From contig NZ_JAMTCG010000004.1 of the NCBI RefSeq assembly GCF_024171725.1, positions 310,001-374,000 on the forward strand: a stretch of 64,000 nt of DNA. Direction: 5' to 3'. The notes under the pieces were generated by a model, which was not told the DNA's origin, did not search any database, and saw only the letters and a list, made by a program, of their open reading frames with translations. Each line of letters opens with the position of its first letter. The first letter of the stretch is position 1. Positions 10,791 to 21,525 of the stretch are shown piece after piece. A program made the translations under genes and the position numbers. The DNA comes from Williamsia serinedens. Lineage in GTDB: Bacteria > Actinomycetota > Actinomycetes > Mycobacteriales > Mycobacteriaceae.

Positions 10791-12411
10791 GGGGAGCCAC
10801 CTTCCGCGGCCCGATCGGCTTGAGCGACAACGGGCTCCCCAGGATCTTGTGTCCGCGGACCAACGGCAGGGTGAGCCGGAAGTTGGCACCCTGGCCGGGT
10901 TCACCCCACGCCTCGAGTCGCCCGTTGTGCAGCCTCGCGTCCTCGATGCTGATGGCCAGTCCGAGACCGGTGCCGCCCGAGCGCCGGAACCGTGACGGGT
11001 CCGACCGCCAGAAGCGGTTGAACACCAGCTTCTCCTCCCCCGGCCGCAGCCCGATCCCCCTGTCGCGCACCGTGACCGCGACCGCGTCGCCGTCCGATCG
11101 CATCGTCAGCGTCACCGGCTTCTGCTCACCGTGGTCGATCGCGTTGGCCAGCAGGTTGCGCAGGATGCGTTCGACGCGGCGGGGGTCGATCTCGGCGATC
11201 ACCGGCTCCTCGGGCAGGTCGACGACGAGTGGGGTGTCGGTGTCCTGCGCGAGATGGCGGACCGTCGCCAACGCCCCCTCGATGGGCACGCTCATGCTCA
11301 CCTTCTCGGCCGCGAGCTCCGCGACACCCGCGTCGTGGCGGGAGATCTCGAGCAGCTCGTTCAGCAGCGTCTCGAACCGGTCGAGTTCCTTGTTCAACAG
11401 CTCGACCGACCGTTTGCGGACCGGATCGAGCTCGTCGCGGTCCTCGTAGAGGACGTCGGCGGCCATGCGCACCGTCGTGAGCGGGGTCCGCAGTTCGTGG
11501 CTGACGTCGGAGGTGAACTGACGCTGCAGCCCGCCGAACTCCTCGAGGTGGCTGATCTGTTTCGACAGGCTCTCGGCCATGTCGTTGAACGACATGGCAA
11601 GCCGTGCCATGTCGTCCTCGCCCCGTACGGGCATACGTTCCTTGAGCCGCCCGTCGGCGAACCGCACGGCGATCCGCGACGCGGACCGCACCGGTATGAC
11701 GACCTGGCGCGAGACCAGTCCGGCGATGGCCGCCAGGAGGATCAGCAGCACTATGCCACCGGTGGTGAGCGTCCCACGGACCAGCGAGACGGTGTTCTGC
11801 TCGTTGGTCAGCGGGAAGACCAGATAGAGCTCGAGTCCGGAGATGCCCGTCGACGTCGGCGTACCGACGACGAGCACCGGGATGCGGTCACCCGACGTCC
11901 CCGCGACCGACGAGTAGCGGTACGCGATCCTCCCACCGCGCACCATCCGCTGCAGGTTGTCCGGGATCTCCTCGACGGGACCCACCGACGCAGTGTCGCG
12001 GGGACCGCCGCCCGGCACCAGCAGCACGGTGTCGAAGGTGCCGACGACGCCGGACGCCGGGGTGGTGTCGACGTCGCGGTCGGTGAGGATCGACCTGGTC
12101 TGGCGCAGTCGGTTGGCGATGGACGCGTTGGAGTCCCCGCCCGAGAGGTCCCGTTCCACCGACGTGCGGGCGCGGTCGATCTCCTCGGTCGCGGCACGCA
12201 GCTTGAGCTCCAGCAGGCGGTCGGTGATCTGGCTGGTGAGGACGAATCCCAGCACCATGAGCATCGCCAACGACAGCACCATCGTCGACACGACGACGCG
12301 CAGCTGCAACGACCGCCGCCACCGTCGGCCGAGGAACCGGCCGAGCGCACCGATGCGGCGCAGGAACCGCCCGAACGCCGGGTTGATCCGCCGGCGTCCG
12401 CGGCGGATCAC
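10783..12411 (-). CDS. mtrB: Sensor histidine kinase MtrB
   Basis: This 542-residue membrane kinase has a basic N-terminus, TM1 (about residues 28-50, [18 protein letters not shown]), an extracellular sensor region and TM2 (about 200-220). A HAMP domain follows, then the HisKA box [11 protein letters not shown] with the phospho-acceptor His305. The HATPase domain shows [16 protein letters not shown] and [10 protein letters not shown]. It phosphorylates MtrA. The GTG at 12411 overlaps the mtrA stop codon (GTGA, 4 bp). The His305 numbering equals that of M. tuberculosis MtrB, which supports the start. Confidence 0.97.
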   Translation of the reverse strand: MIRRGRRRINPAFGRFLRRIGALGRFLGRRWRRSLQLRVVVSTMVLSLAMLMVLGFVLTSQITDRLLELKLRAATEEIDRARTSVERDLSGGDSNASIANRLRQTRSILTDRDVDTTPASGVVGTFDTVLLVPGGGPRDTASVGPVEEIPDNLQRMVRGGRIAYRYSSVAGTSGDRIPVLVVGTPTSTGISGLELYLVFPLTNEQNTVSLVRGTLTTGGIVLLILLAAIAGLVSRQVVIPVRSASRIAVRFADGRLKERMPVRGEDDMARLAMSFNDMAESLSKQISHLEEFGGLQRQFTSDVSHELRTPLTTVRMAADVLYEDRDELDPVRKRSVELLNKELDRFETLLNELLEISRHDAGVAELAAEKVSMSVPIEGALATVRHLAQDTDTPLVVDLPEEPVIAEIDPRRVERILRNLLANAIDHGEQKPVTLTMRSDGDAVAVTVRDRGIGLRPGEEKLVFNRFWRSDPSRFRRSGGTGLGLAISIEDARLHNGRLEAWGEPGQGANFRLTLPLVRGHKILGSPLSLKPIGPRKVAPRE

Positions 12412-13094
12412 GGCGGGCCGGCCTTGTAGCCGACCCCTCTCACCGTGAGCACGACCTCGGGGTTCTCCGGGTCGGTCTCGACCTTCGCGCGCAGTCGCTG
12501 GACGTGGACGTTCACCAGCCGAGTATCGGCCGGATGACGGTATCCCCACACCTGTTCCAGCAGGACGTCGCGCGTGAACACCTGGCGCGGCTTGCGGGCC
12601 AGGGCCACCAGAAGGTCGAACTCCAGGGGCGTCAGCGAGATCGGGGTGCCCTCGCGGGTCACCTTGTGCGCGGGCACGTCGATCTCGACGGGACCGATCG
12701 ACAGCAGCTCGGCGGGCTCCTCGTCGGTGCGCCGCAGGCGGGCGCGGACGCGGGCGACGAGCTCCTTGGGCTTGAACGGCTTCACCATGTAGTCGTCGGC
12801 GCCGGACTCCAGGCCCAGCACGACGTCGACGGTGTCGCTCTTGGCGGTCAGCATCACGATCGGGACACCCGAGTCGGCGCGCAGGACGCGGCACACGTCG
12901 ATGCCGTTCATGCCCGGGAGCATCAGGTCGAGCAGGACCAGGTCGGGGCGGATGTCGCGGACCGCGGACAGGGCCTGGGTGCCGTCACCGACGACGAACG
13001 GTTCGAAGCCCTCACCCCGCAGCACGATGGTGAGCATCTCGGCGAGCGCCGCGTCGTCGTCGACGACAAGGATCCTGGGCTTCATGCGTCCCAT
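12408..13094 (-). CDS. mtrA: Response regulator MtrA
   Basis: This 228-residue OmpR/PhoB-class regulator has an N-terminal receiver domain with the acidic pocket Asp12-14, phospho-acceptor Asp56 (VLLDLMLPG) and Lys in MVKPFKPKE. The C-terminal winged helix ends [21 protein letters not shown]. It controls cell-division, cell-wall and oriC-linked genes. I chose the ATG at 13094 ([11 protein letters not shown]) because it gives exactly 228 residues and the MxxMxxRILVV start known from M. tuberculosis. The ATG at 13085 is possible and has GGGACGC upstream. Unlike in relatives, the neighbouring tmk is divergent. Confidence 0.97.
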   Translation of the reverse strand: MGRMKPRILVVDDDAALAEMLTIVLRGEGFEPFVVGDGTQALSAVRDIRPDLVLLDLMLPGMNGIDVCRVLRADSGVPIVMLTAKSDTVDVVLGLESGADDYMVKPFKPKELVARVRARLRRTDEEPAELLSIGPVEIDVPAHKVTREGTPISLTPLEFDLLVALARKPRQVFTRDVLLEQVWGYRHPADTRLVNVHVQRLRAKVETDPENPEVVLTVRGVGYKAGPP

Positions 13095-13147
13095 CGTGAC
13101 ACTGGTGCACGTCCAGTCCACGGTGACGCGCCGCTGACGGGGACCAC

Positions 13148-13153
13148 TAGCAT
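13148..13153 (+). promoter_or_regulatory. -10 element of a leaderless tmk transcript
   Basis: TAGCAT lies 8 nt before the GTG start of tmk, so the transcript should begin at or near the start codon. No Shine-Dalgarno is present, which agrees with leaderless initiation. Confidence 0.5.
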
Positions 13154-13161
13154 CCCGGGAC

Positions 13162-13791
13162 GTGGGCACACTGATCGCCGTCGAGGGCCTCGACGGCGCG
13201 GGGAAGCGAACGCTGGTCGACCGGGTGACGGCCCGCTGGGAGGCCGACGGACGCCGGGTCGCGACGATGGCCTTCCCCCGCTACGGACGGTCGGTGCACG
13301 CCGACATCGCGTCGGAGGCGTTGCACGGCGAGCACGGTGATCTCCGGTCGAGCGCCTCGGCGATGGCGATGTTGTTCGCCCTCGACCGCCGCGACGCCGC
13401 CGACGAGATCCGCGACCTGCTCGCCACCGTCGACGTCGTCCTGCTCGACCGTTACGTCGCGTCGAACGCCGCCTACACCGCCGCGCGTCTCGATCAGTCC
13501 GCCGACGGCGACGCCGTCGCGTGGGTGGAGGCGCTGGAGTTCGACCGCTTCGGACTACCGGTCCCGGACCGACAGGTGCTCCTCGGCACCGACCCCGAAC
13601 TCGCCCGCAGCCGCGCGACGTCGCGCGCCGCCGGCGACTCCTCGCGCGCGATGGACGCCTACGAGCGCGACACCGCACTGCAGCACGCGACGTTCGCCGT
13701 CTACCGGTCGCTGGCCGCCCGCTCGTGGCGGTCACCGTGGACCGCGATCACCGGTTCCGACGACGCCGACGTCCTCGCGGCGCAGGTCTGA
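13162..13791 (+). CDS. tmk: Thymidylate kinase
   Basis: This 209-residue kinase phosphorylates dTMP to dTDP for DNA synthesis. The P-loop EGLDGAGKRT is at residues 8-17, and the substrate motifs AFPRYG (about 36) and LLDRYVASNAAY (about 92-105) are typical of the mycobacterial enzyme. The start is the GTG directly behind a -10 box. In M. tuberculosis tmk is co-directional between sahH and mtrA; here it lies on the opposite strand, divergent from mtrA and convergent with sahH. That is a single-gene inversion. Confidence 0.95.
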   Translation: MGTLIAVEGLDGAGKRTLVDRVTARWEADGRRVATMAFPRYGRSVHADIASEALHGEHGDLRSSASAMAMLFALDRRDAADEIRDLLATVDVVLLDRYVASNAAYTAARLDQSADGDAVAWVEALEFDRFGLPVPDRQVLLGTDPELARSRATSRAAGDSSRAMDAYERDTALQHATFAVYRSLAARSWRSPWTAITGSDDADVLAAQV

Positions 13792-13797
13792 CGGAGC

Positions 13798-13865
13798 CTC
13801 CCGCGACAACGAAACGCTCCTGCGACTGTGATCACAGTCGCGGGAGCGGATTCGTGTCGCGGGAG
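13798..13865. terminator. Nested palindrome between convergent tmk and sahH
   Basis: The core 13815-13848 is a continuous 17-bp inverted repeat with one G-U-type mismatch. Outside it, a second pair of the same unit (CTCCCGCGAC at 13798-13807, inverted at 13856-13865) shares the same dyad (13831.5). Inner copies lie at 13817-13826 and 13837-13846. It is probably a bidirectional terminator, and its mirror layout resembles the 8811-9030 array. Confidence 0.75.
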
Positions 13866-13891
13866 CGGCCGTCAGACCGCGGACAGGCGGA

Positions 13892-15361
<1,470 letters not shown>

Positions 15362-15561
15362 CGATCTCTCCTGGTCTGGCGATTGCGGCGGGGTGGGCCC
15401 CGATGTGTCCGGGTGGTCCCCGGTGGCATGACGTGTCCGGACGCGCCGGATCCGGCTAACAGGCTAACGAACGGAGGCCCTGGTCGCGAAAGGCGGATCG
15501 TGAACGACCCGTCCAGCACCGCGCCGCGCTGTGACCGGTGACAGCGTGGCGACGGCCCGCG
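15362..15561 (-). other. sahH upstream region, no gene
   Basis: These 200 bp separate the TetR gene from sahH. A small hairpin (CGCTGT, 8-nt loop, ACAGCG, about 15527-15546) follows the TetR stop, and TTAGCC repeats near 15455-15470 may be promoter elements. I see no recognisable SAH riboswitch core. Confidence 0.4.
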
Positions 15562-16209
15562 TCAGGCGGCGGACCGCGCCACCGACGCGATCACCGGTTC
15601 GAACAGCCGGGCCAGGTGGTCGGCGACGTCGCTGTCGTCCTCGGGCGGCATGGCGATGTAGCTCAGCGCCATCCGACCGATCGACGACGCGACACGACGC
15701 GCCTCGTCGTACGGCGCCCCGATCCACGACCGGTGCAGGGTGTCGGCGAGCGTCCCGGTGGCGTGCAGGATCAGCGGTGCGGCGTCGGTGGTGATGAGCC
15801 GCAACAGGTCCGGCTTGGCCCGCCCCGACAGCAGCGACTGCACCAGCGGATCGGCCGCGGCAAGGGCGAAGAAGGCGCGGTGGGCCTCGCCCAACGCGTC
15901 GCGGATCCGCCCGACGTTGTCCTCCACCGCCGTGTCGACGGCCGCGCAGAACTCGTCGATGAGGCGCAGGGCGTACGCGGTCGCGAGGCCCTGGCGACTG
16001 CCGAACTCGTTGTACACGGTCTGCCGGGAGACACCGGCCGCGGCGGCGATGTCGGTCATGGTGACCGCGGACCAGTCCGAGTGGCGCAGGTGCTCGCGCA
16101 TCGCGTCGAGCAGCCCGCTGCGCAGAGCCTGGCGGGACGCCTGCCCGGACGCGCCGAACCGCGGTCGGCGGGCCGGTGCGGGGCCGGTGGTGCGCTCCGG
16201 GTCGGACAC
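15562..16209 (-). CDS. TetR-family regulator (Rv3249c/AlkX-like by position)
   Basis: This 215-residue repressor has an N-terminal helix-turn-helix at about residues 30-75 (VTMTDIAAAAGVSRQTVYNEFGSRQGL) and an all-helical ligand domain. In M. tuberculosis the gene beside sahH is Rv3249c, last in the alkB-rubA-rubB cluster, and related regulators control alkane hydroxylases. Here alkB and the rubredoxins are missing and an APC permease gene comes next, so the target is uncertain. The GTG at 16209 (VSDPERT) avoids overlap with the permease gene 31 bp upstream. Confidence 0.85.
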   Translation of the reverse strand: MSDPERTTGPAPARRPRFGASGQASRQALRSGLLDAMREHLRHSDWSAVTMTDIAAAAGVSRQTVYNEFGSRQGLATAYALRLIDEFCAAVDTAVEDNVGRIRDALGEAHRAFFALAAADPLVQSLLSGRAKPDLLRLITTDAAPLILHATGTLADTLHRSWIGAPYDEARRVASSIGRMALSYIAMPPEDDSDVADHLARLFEPVIASVARSAA

Positions 16210-16240
16210 GAGCCCGATCCTAGCGATGCGAACGACCCAC

Positions 16241-17776
16241 TCAGGTGACGGACTTCTCCGGCGCACCGGGGATCTCGCCGCGTTCGCGCTTGCCGACCAT
16301 CGAGTGGCCGCGGCTGTACAGGAAGTAGACGACGACGCCGATCACCATCCAGATGGCGAACCGGACCCACGTCAGTGCGGACAGGTTCAGCATCAGCCAG
16401 ACGCAGGCGATGATCGCGAGCACCGGGATGACCGGCATCCACGGGACGGTGAACCCGCGCTGGAGATCGGGACGGTTCTTGCGGAGCACGATCACACCCG
16501 CCGCGACGACGACGAACGCGAACAGCGTGCCGACGTTCACCATCTCTTCCAACTTGTTGATGGGGAAGAACGCCGCGACCACGGCCACGACGACGCCGAT
16601 GATGATCTGGATGCGCGCCGGTGTGCCGAACCGACTGGTCTTGGCCAGGCCCCGCGGGAGCAGACCGTCGCGCGACATCGCGAACAGCACGCGCGACTGC
16701 CCGAGCATGAGAACCATGACGACGGTCGTCAGACCGGCGAGGGCGCCGATGGAGATGACCTTCTCGGCCCAGGTGACGCCGTTGGCGCCGAACGCGAACG
16801 CCAGGTTCCGCTGCGTCCCGTCGGCCGTGGTGGCGAGGTCCTTGTAGTTGACCATGCCGGTCACGACGATCGTCACCAGCACGTACAGCACCGTGACGAT
16901 GGCCAGCGAGCCGAGGATGCCGCGCGGGACGTCGCGCTTGGGGTTCTTGGTCTCCTCGGCCGTCGTCGCGACGACGTCGAAGCCGATGAACGCGAAGAAC
17001 ACGATCGACGCCGCGGCCAACAGTCCGTACCAGCCGTAGCTGGAGTCGCCGCCGCCGGTGATCAGCGCGAACAGCGTCGAGTCCAGGGACCGGCCGCCCG
17101 ATTCCGACGACTCCGCCGGCGGGACGAACGGCGAGTAGTTCGACGACTTCACGTAGAAGAAGCCGACGATGATGACCAGCAGGACGACGGCCACCTTGAT
17201 CGCGGTGATCACCGCGCTGACGCGCGAGGACAATTTCGTGCCGAGGACGAGCAACGTCGTGATGCCCGCGACGATGAGCAGGGCACCCCAGTCGACCTCG
17301 TGCCCGCCGACGTCGACCGTGCCGCCCGAGAACCCGAAGACGGTCCCCAGGTAGCTCGACCAGCCCTTGGAGACGACGGCCGCGCCGACCGCGAACTCGA
17401 GGATGAGGTCCCAGCCGAGGATCCACGCGAGGAACTCACCGAACGTCGCGTACCCGAACGTGTAGGCCGATCCCGCGACCGGCACCGTCGAGGCGAACTC
17501 GGCGTAGCAGAGGGCGGCGAGTCCGCAGGCGATCGCGGCCATGACGAACGACAGGGAGATGGCCGGGCCGGCCTTGTCGCCGGCGGTCGAGGCCGTGATG
17601 GTGAAGATGCCCGCGCCGATGACGACGGAGACGCCGAAGACGGTCAGGTCCCACCAGGACAGGCTCTTCTTCAGCTGCGAGCCGGGCTCGTCGGTGTCGG
17701 CCATCGACTGTTCGATGGACTTCGTGCGCGACAGCGAGCCGCGGAACGTCTGCGGCGAACTCTGCGACCGCGTCAT
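16241..17776 (-). CDS. APC-family amino-acid permease (Rv3253c-like)
   Basis: This 511-residue transporter has about 12-14 membrane helices and the cationic-amino-acid-transporter signature (SWWDLTVFGVSVVIGAGIFTIT near residues 40-62). FAFIGFDVVATTAEETKNPKRDVPRGILGS near the middle is characteristic of the CAT/YfnA type. It probably imports cationic or other amino acids with protons. The ATG at 17776 has GGAGGAGG 6 nt upstream. Synteny suggests the Rv3253c orthologue. Confidence 0.9.
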   Translation of the reverse strand: MTRSQSSPQTFRGSLSRTKSIEQSMADTDEPGSQLKKSLSWWDLTVFGVSVVIGAGIFTITASTAGDKAGPAISLSFVMAAIACGLAALCYAEFASTVPVAGSAYTFGYATFGEFLAWILGWDLILEFAVGAAVVSKGWSSYLGTVFGFSGGTVDVGGHEVDWGALLIVAGITTLLVLGTKLSSRVSAVITAIKVAVVLLVIIVGFFYVKSSNYSPFVPPAESSESGGRSLDSTLFALITGGGDSSYGWYGLLAAASIVFFAFIGFDVVATTAEETKNPKRDVPRGILGSLAIVTVLYVLVTIVVTGMVNYKDLATTADGTQRNLAFAFGANGVTWAEKVISIGALAGLTTVVMVLMLGQSRVLFAMSRDGLLPRGLAKTSRFGTPARIQIIIGVVVAVVAAFFPINKLEEMVNVGTLFAFVVVAAGVIVLRKNRPDLQRGFTVPWMPVIPVLAIIACVWLMLNLSALTWVRFAIWMVIGVVVYFLYSRGHSMVGKRERGEIPGAPEKSVT

Positions 17777-17916
17777 GCGCGACCTCCTCCACTGGCGGGA
17801 CGAATCACGATCGGGAATGTCGGATTCGGTGCTGATGCGACTCTAGACAGGCCACCCCGACGTCCGGGTGGACACGGGGTTCTCGTGATCGGACCGCGAC
17901 TGCACTCCGCGCAGCG

Positions 17917-18828
17917 TCAGCCCCGGAGGATGTCCGGCTCGAGGTAGACGACCCGTGCGACGGGGACCGCCTCGCGGACCCGTGCCTCGGCGGCGTCGAT
18001 GGTGGCGGCCACCGTGGCCGCGTCGACGCCCGGCGGGATCGCGATCTTGGCCGCGAGGAGCATCTCCTCCGGTCCCAGGTACTGGGTCTTGAAGTGGATG
18101 ACCCGCTCGACACCGTCCTGGCCGGACAGCGCGTCGACGATCGCCCGCTCCTGGTCGGGCGTCGCCCCCTCGCCGATGAGCAGGCTCTGCATCTCCACGA
18201 TGAGCAGGATCGCGATCGCGCCGAGCAGCACACCGATCGCGAGCGTGCCCGCGCCGTCCCACACCGCGTCCCCGGTGAGCGTGGCCAGCCCGACGCCGAC
18301 CAGCGCGAACAGCAGGCCCAGGAGCGCACCGGTGTCCTCGAGGAGCACGACCGGCAGTTCGGGGTTCCGCGACGTCCGGATGAACCGCCACCAGCTCGCC
18401 CGGCCCTTAAGCGGTCGTGACTCGCGCATCGCCGTCGTGAAGCTGTAGCCCTCGAGGGCGATCGCCACGAGCAGGATGACGACGGCGACGATCGGCGACT
18501 CCAGCTCGTGCGGGTGCAGGAGCTTCTCGACGCCCTCGTAGATCGCGAAGACCGACCCCAGGCTGAAGATGACCAGCGCGACGACGAACGAGTAGAAGTA
18601 CCGACTCCGTCCGTACCCGAAGGGGTGCAGCCGATCGGCCTTCTTGCGGGCCGACCGCTGGCCCAGCAGGAGGAGTCCCTGGTTGGAGGTGTCGGCGACG
18701 GAGTGGACGGCCTCGGCGAGCATGGACGAGGAGCCGGTGATCGCGAATCCCACGAACTTGGCGGCGGCGATGCCCGCGTTCGCGGTCAGCGCGGCGAGGA
18801 TGGCCTTGGTCGAGCCCTCAGACGACAT
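17917..18828 (-). CDS. Cation diffusion facilitator (CDF) transporter
   Basis: This 303-residue protein has six predicted membrane helices. The first carries the CDF pattern SSSMLAEAVHSVADTSNQ with metal-site Glu, His and Asp residues (about 33-50). The soluble C-terminal domain starts near residue 215. CDF proteins export divalent cations such as Zn, Mn or Fe by proton antiport. The specificity cannot be read here. It is divergent from the ATPase gene at 19000. Confidence 0.9.
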   Translation of the reverse strand: MSSEGSTKAILAALTANAGIAAAKFVGFAITGSSSMLAEAVHSVADTSNQGLLLLGQRSARKKADRLHPFGYGRSRYFYSFVVALVIFSLGSVFAIYEGVEKLLHPHELESPIVAVVILLVAIALEGYSFTTAMRESRPLKGRASWWRFIRTSRNPELPVVLLEDTGALLGLLFALVGVGLATLTGDAVWDGAGTLAIGVLLGAIAILLIVEMQSLLIGEGATPDQERAIVDALSGQDGVERVIHFKTQYLGPEEMLLAAKIAIPPGVDAATVAATIDAAEARVREAVPVARVVYLEPDILRG

Positions 18829-18999
18829 CGGGGGCCTCTCTCGGCGTCGGGTCCTTCCGGACCGCTGTGCGATAGTAAACTGGTCGTGCCGTGTGCCTGG
18901 TCACCGACCGGGCGCGGGTCCGGGGAGGGACCCGCACGGCGCGTCCACGAGGCCGTCGTCTCGGCCGGGCGCGACGACTTCTACAGGGGATGATGTCAC

Positions 19000-20682
19000 G
19001 TGAGTTCGAACCACCGAGGCATCCCGGCGACGCCGCCGTGGTTGCAGTCGACTGTGCCCGACCAGTCCGAGCGGACGCCGCAGGACGCGGCCGGTGAGGA
19101 CGTCCGGGGCGCCGAGGACCACGATGACCGGGCCGCGACGAACGGACGTCACGTCGACGAGACCGCGGCCCCGGCAGCGCAGCACGACGACTGGCAGATG
19201 GAGACGCCCCGCTGGGTGAACGCTCCGTGGCCGGGTGAGGAGCCGTCCGGCGCCGACGACCCGCGACCGGCGGCGGAGCCCTGGGCCGGCCCACCGCAGG
19301 CACAGGGCTTCTCCGGTCCGCCTCCTGGCGACCCGGGGTCCGGGGGGAATCCCTGGCCGCAGCACCCGCCGTTCGATCCCGGTTTCCCGCCCGGCGGTTT
19401 CCCGCCCCCGGGCGTCGGTCCGGAGGGTCCGCCGCCGTGGGCGTTCGGCCCCGACAACCAGCCGCCGTTCCCGCCCGGCCCGCCGCACGGCCCGGCCGTC
19501 GAGGACGCGCCCCGCGAACCCGTGGGCTGGGACGGCCCGCATCCCGGCGTCGGTCCCGCAGGGCCGCAGGGCCCCGGGTGGGGTGGCCCGCCGGCCGGAC
19601 CGCAGGGTCCCGAGGGCTGGCGGCCGCAGGGCCCCGAGCCCTACGGCCCGATGGGGTCCGATCCCTACGGCCCCGGCCCGCAGGGGCCGGGTGTGCCGGC
19701 GGGTCAGGCGCCGCCCGGAGTCGGCCCCCGCCAGTCGGCCCCGGGTGCGCTCGACGAGGTCGCACTGCTGCGCAAGGCTCGGCGCGCACCGCACAGCGGC
19801 TGGCGTCGTGCGGTGCACCGCATGTCGGGCGGATCGATCAACCCCGGCGAGTCCCCGGACGCGCTGCACTACGCCGAGCTGGTCGAGCGGGTCAATCGCC
19901 CGGTGCGGGGTGACTACCGCATCGCGGTGCTGTCGCTGAAGGGCGGCGTCGGCAAGACCACGACGACCGTGGGGCTCGGGTCGATCTTCGCGTCGTTGCG
20001 CGGGGACCGTGTCATCGCCGTCGACGCCAACCCGGATCTGGGGACGCTCGGGCAGCGGGTCCCGCAGCAGACCCGGTCGACGGTGCGGGACCTGTTGGCC
20101 GACAACTCGATCTACCGCTACTCCGACGTGCGGGCGCACACCTCGCAGGCACCCAGCCGGCTCGAGGTCCTGTCGTCCGAACGCGACCCGGCGATCGCCG
20201 AGGCGTTCAGCGAGGACGACTACCGCGGTGTCATGAAGGTGCTGCAGCGCTTCTACAACATCATCATCACCGACTGCGGGACCGGCCTGAGCCACTCGGC
20301 GATGAACGGGGTCCTCGACCTCGCCAACGCCCTCATCCTCGTCAGCTCACCGGCCATCGACGGTGCCCGCAGCGCGGGCGCCACGCTCGACTGGCTGCAG
20401 GCCCACGGCTACGGCCACCTCGTGAGCCGGGCGGTCGTCGTCCTCAGTTCGTCGCGATCGGGCTCGTCGACCATCGACACCAAGCAGCTCAGCCAGCACT
20501 TCCTCACGCGGTGCCGTGCCGTGCAGATGATCCCCTTCGACGATCACCTGTCCGAGGGCGCCGAGGTCGATCTCGAGCTGCTGAACAAGCACACCCACCG
20601 CGCTCTGGTGGAGCTCGCGGCGGTCGTCGCCGACGACTTCTCGTCCACGACGATGCGGCGCGTCGACCCGTATCTCGGCTGA
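19000..20682 (+). CDS. Proline-rich MinD/ParA-like ATPase, EspI type
   Basis: This 560-residue protein has two parts. Residues 1 to about 245 are disordered and rich in Pro, Gly, Gln and Trp. The C-terminal part is a deviant Walker ATPase with KGGVGKTTT (Lys314-Thr322), DANPDLGTLG and the later IITDCGTGL. The combination matches EspI (Rv3876) of ESX-1 type VII secretion and related orphan ATPases, but no esx, ecc or mycP gene is nearby. The GTG at 19000 has AGGGG upstream. It converges with the DedA gene 7 bp away. A role in protein export or polar positioning is inference. Confidence 0.82.
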   Translation: MSSNHRGIPATPPWLQSTVPDQSERTPQDAAGEDVRGAEDHDDRAATNGRHVDETAAPAAQHDDWQMETPRWVNAPWPGEEPSGADDPRPAAEPWAGPPQAQGFSGPPPGDPGSGGNPWPQHPPFDPGFPPGGFPPPGVGPEGPPPWAFGPDNQPPFPPGPPHGPAVEDAPREPVGWDGPHPGVGPAGPQGPGWGGPPAGPQGPEGWRPQGPEPYGPMGSDPYGPGPQGPGVPAGQAPPGVGPRQSAPGALDEVALLRKARRAPHSGWRRAVHRMSGGSINPGESPDALHYAELVERVNRPVRGDYRIAVLSLKGGVGKTTTTVGLGSIFASLRGDRVIAVDANPDLGTLGQRVPQQTRSTVRDLLADNSIYRYSDVRAHTSQAPSRLEVLSSERDPAIAEAFSEDDYRGVMKVLQRFYNIIITDCGTGLSHSAMNGVLDLANALILVSSPAIDGARSAGATLDWLQAHGYGHLVSRAVVVLSSSRSGSSTIDTKQLSQHFLTRCRAVQMIPFDDHLSEGAEVDLELLNKHTHRALVELAAVVADDFSSTTMRRVDPYLG

Positions 20683-20689
20683 CCGCGCG

Positions 20690-21349
20690 TCACGGGCGTC
20701 CGGACGCCTCGGCGGGGGTCTCCTCCGCCGGGGTGTCGTCGCTCCGGTGGCGTCGCCGTAATCCGCGGTGTACGAGATGGGCGGCCAGCGGCACGATCAC
20801 GGTGCACGCCGACGCGAGGATGAACCAGTCGATGTTGTCGGCGACGAGGGGCACGTTCCCCAGGAGGTATCCGAGCACGACGATGCCCGCGCCCCACACG
20901 ATGCTGCCGAGGATGCTGAACACGGTGAAGTCGCGGTGACGCATACCCGTGAAGCCGGCGAGCAGCGGGACCAGCGTGCGCACGATGCCGATGAACCGGC
21001 CGAAGAACACGGTGGCGGCGCCGTACCTCTCGAAGAAGCGCGTGGTCCGCTGCACCGGTGCGTCGCCGATGAACCGGATCGTCCGCCCACGCAGCACGCT
21101 CTCCCCCATCCGGCGCCCGATGAGGTAACCGCACTGGTCACCGAGGGCAGCCGAGAGCGGGACGAGGACGCACGGGACCCACAGCGGGGCATAGGGATCC
21201 GGCGCGGCCGCGAGGATGCCGGCGGTGAACAACAGCGAGTCGCCGGGGAAGACGAACCCGATGAGCAGTCCGGTCTCGACGAACACCAGGACGCAGAGTC
21301 CGATCAACCCGCCCGTCGCGAGGAACGAGGAGACGTCGAACGGGTTCAC
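20690..21349 (-). CDS. DedA-family membrane protein
   Basis: This 219-residue protein of the DedA/SNARE-associated family has about five membrane segments. The motif FPGDSLLFTAG near residue 33 and FFGRFIGIVRTLVPLLAG near 125 are typical, with the conserved Arg residues of the proposed lipid-scramblase pore. Members move undecaprenyl phosphate or phospholipids across the membrane. The GTG at 21349 (VNPFDVSSFLATGG) starts just before the first hydrophobic segment. Confidence 0.92.
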   Translation of the reverse strand: MNPFDVSSFLATGGLIGLCVLVFVETGLLIGFVFPGDSLLFTAGILAAAPDPYAPLWVPCVLVPLSAALGDQCGYLIGRRMGESVLRGRTIRFIGDAPVQRTTRFFERYGAATVFFGRFIGIVRTLVPLLAGFTGMRHRDFTVFSILGSIVWGAGIVVLGYLLGNVPLVADNIDWFILASACTVIVPLAAHLVHRGLRRRHRSDDTPAEETPAEASGRP

Positions 21350-21525
21350 GCCACCCGACGATACGCAGGCGCGACAGGCACCCCGGCGCTCGTGCGGGAC
21401 GGTGCGCCGAGGGTTCACCGCCGCGTGACGCAGAGTTCACCGCCGGCTCGACGGGTCGCTCGCCGCGCGCCGGACGCGGTGATGCGGTTCACTGTCATGA
21501 ACCGTCAGAACGAGGGGAGCAGACC

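Noticed and set aside
15362-15561. SAH riboswitch upstream of sahH
   Set aside because: The position fits, but the conserved core of the SAH riboswitch is not visible.
20690-21418. Longer DedA start at 21418
   Set aside because: It adds an Arg/Cys-rich segment ahead of the first membrane helix; the GTG at 21349 gives a normal family N-terminus.
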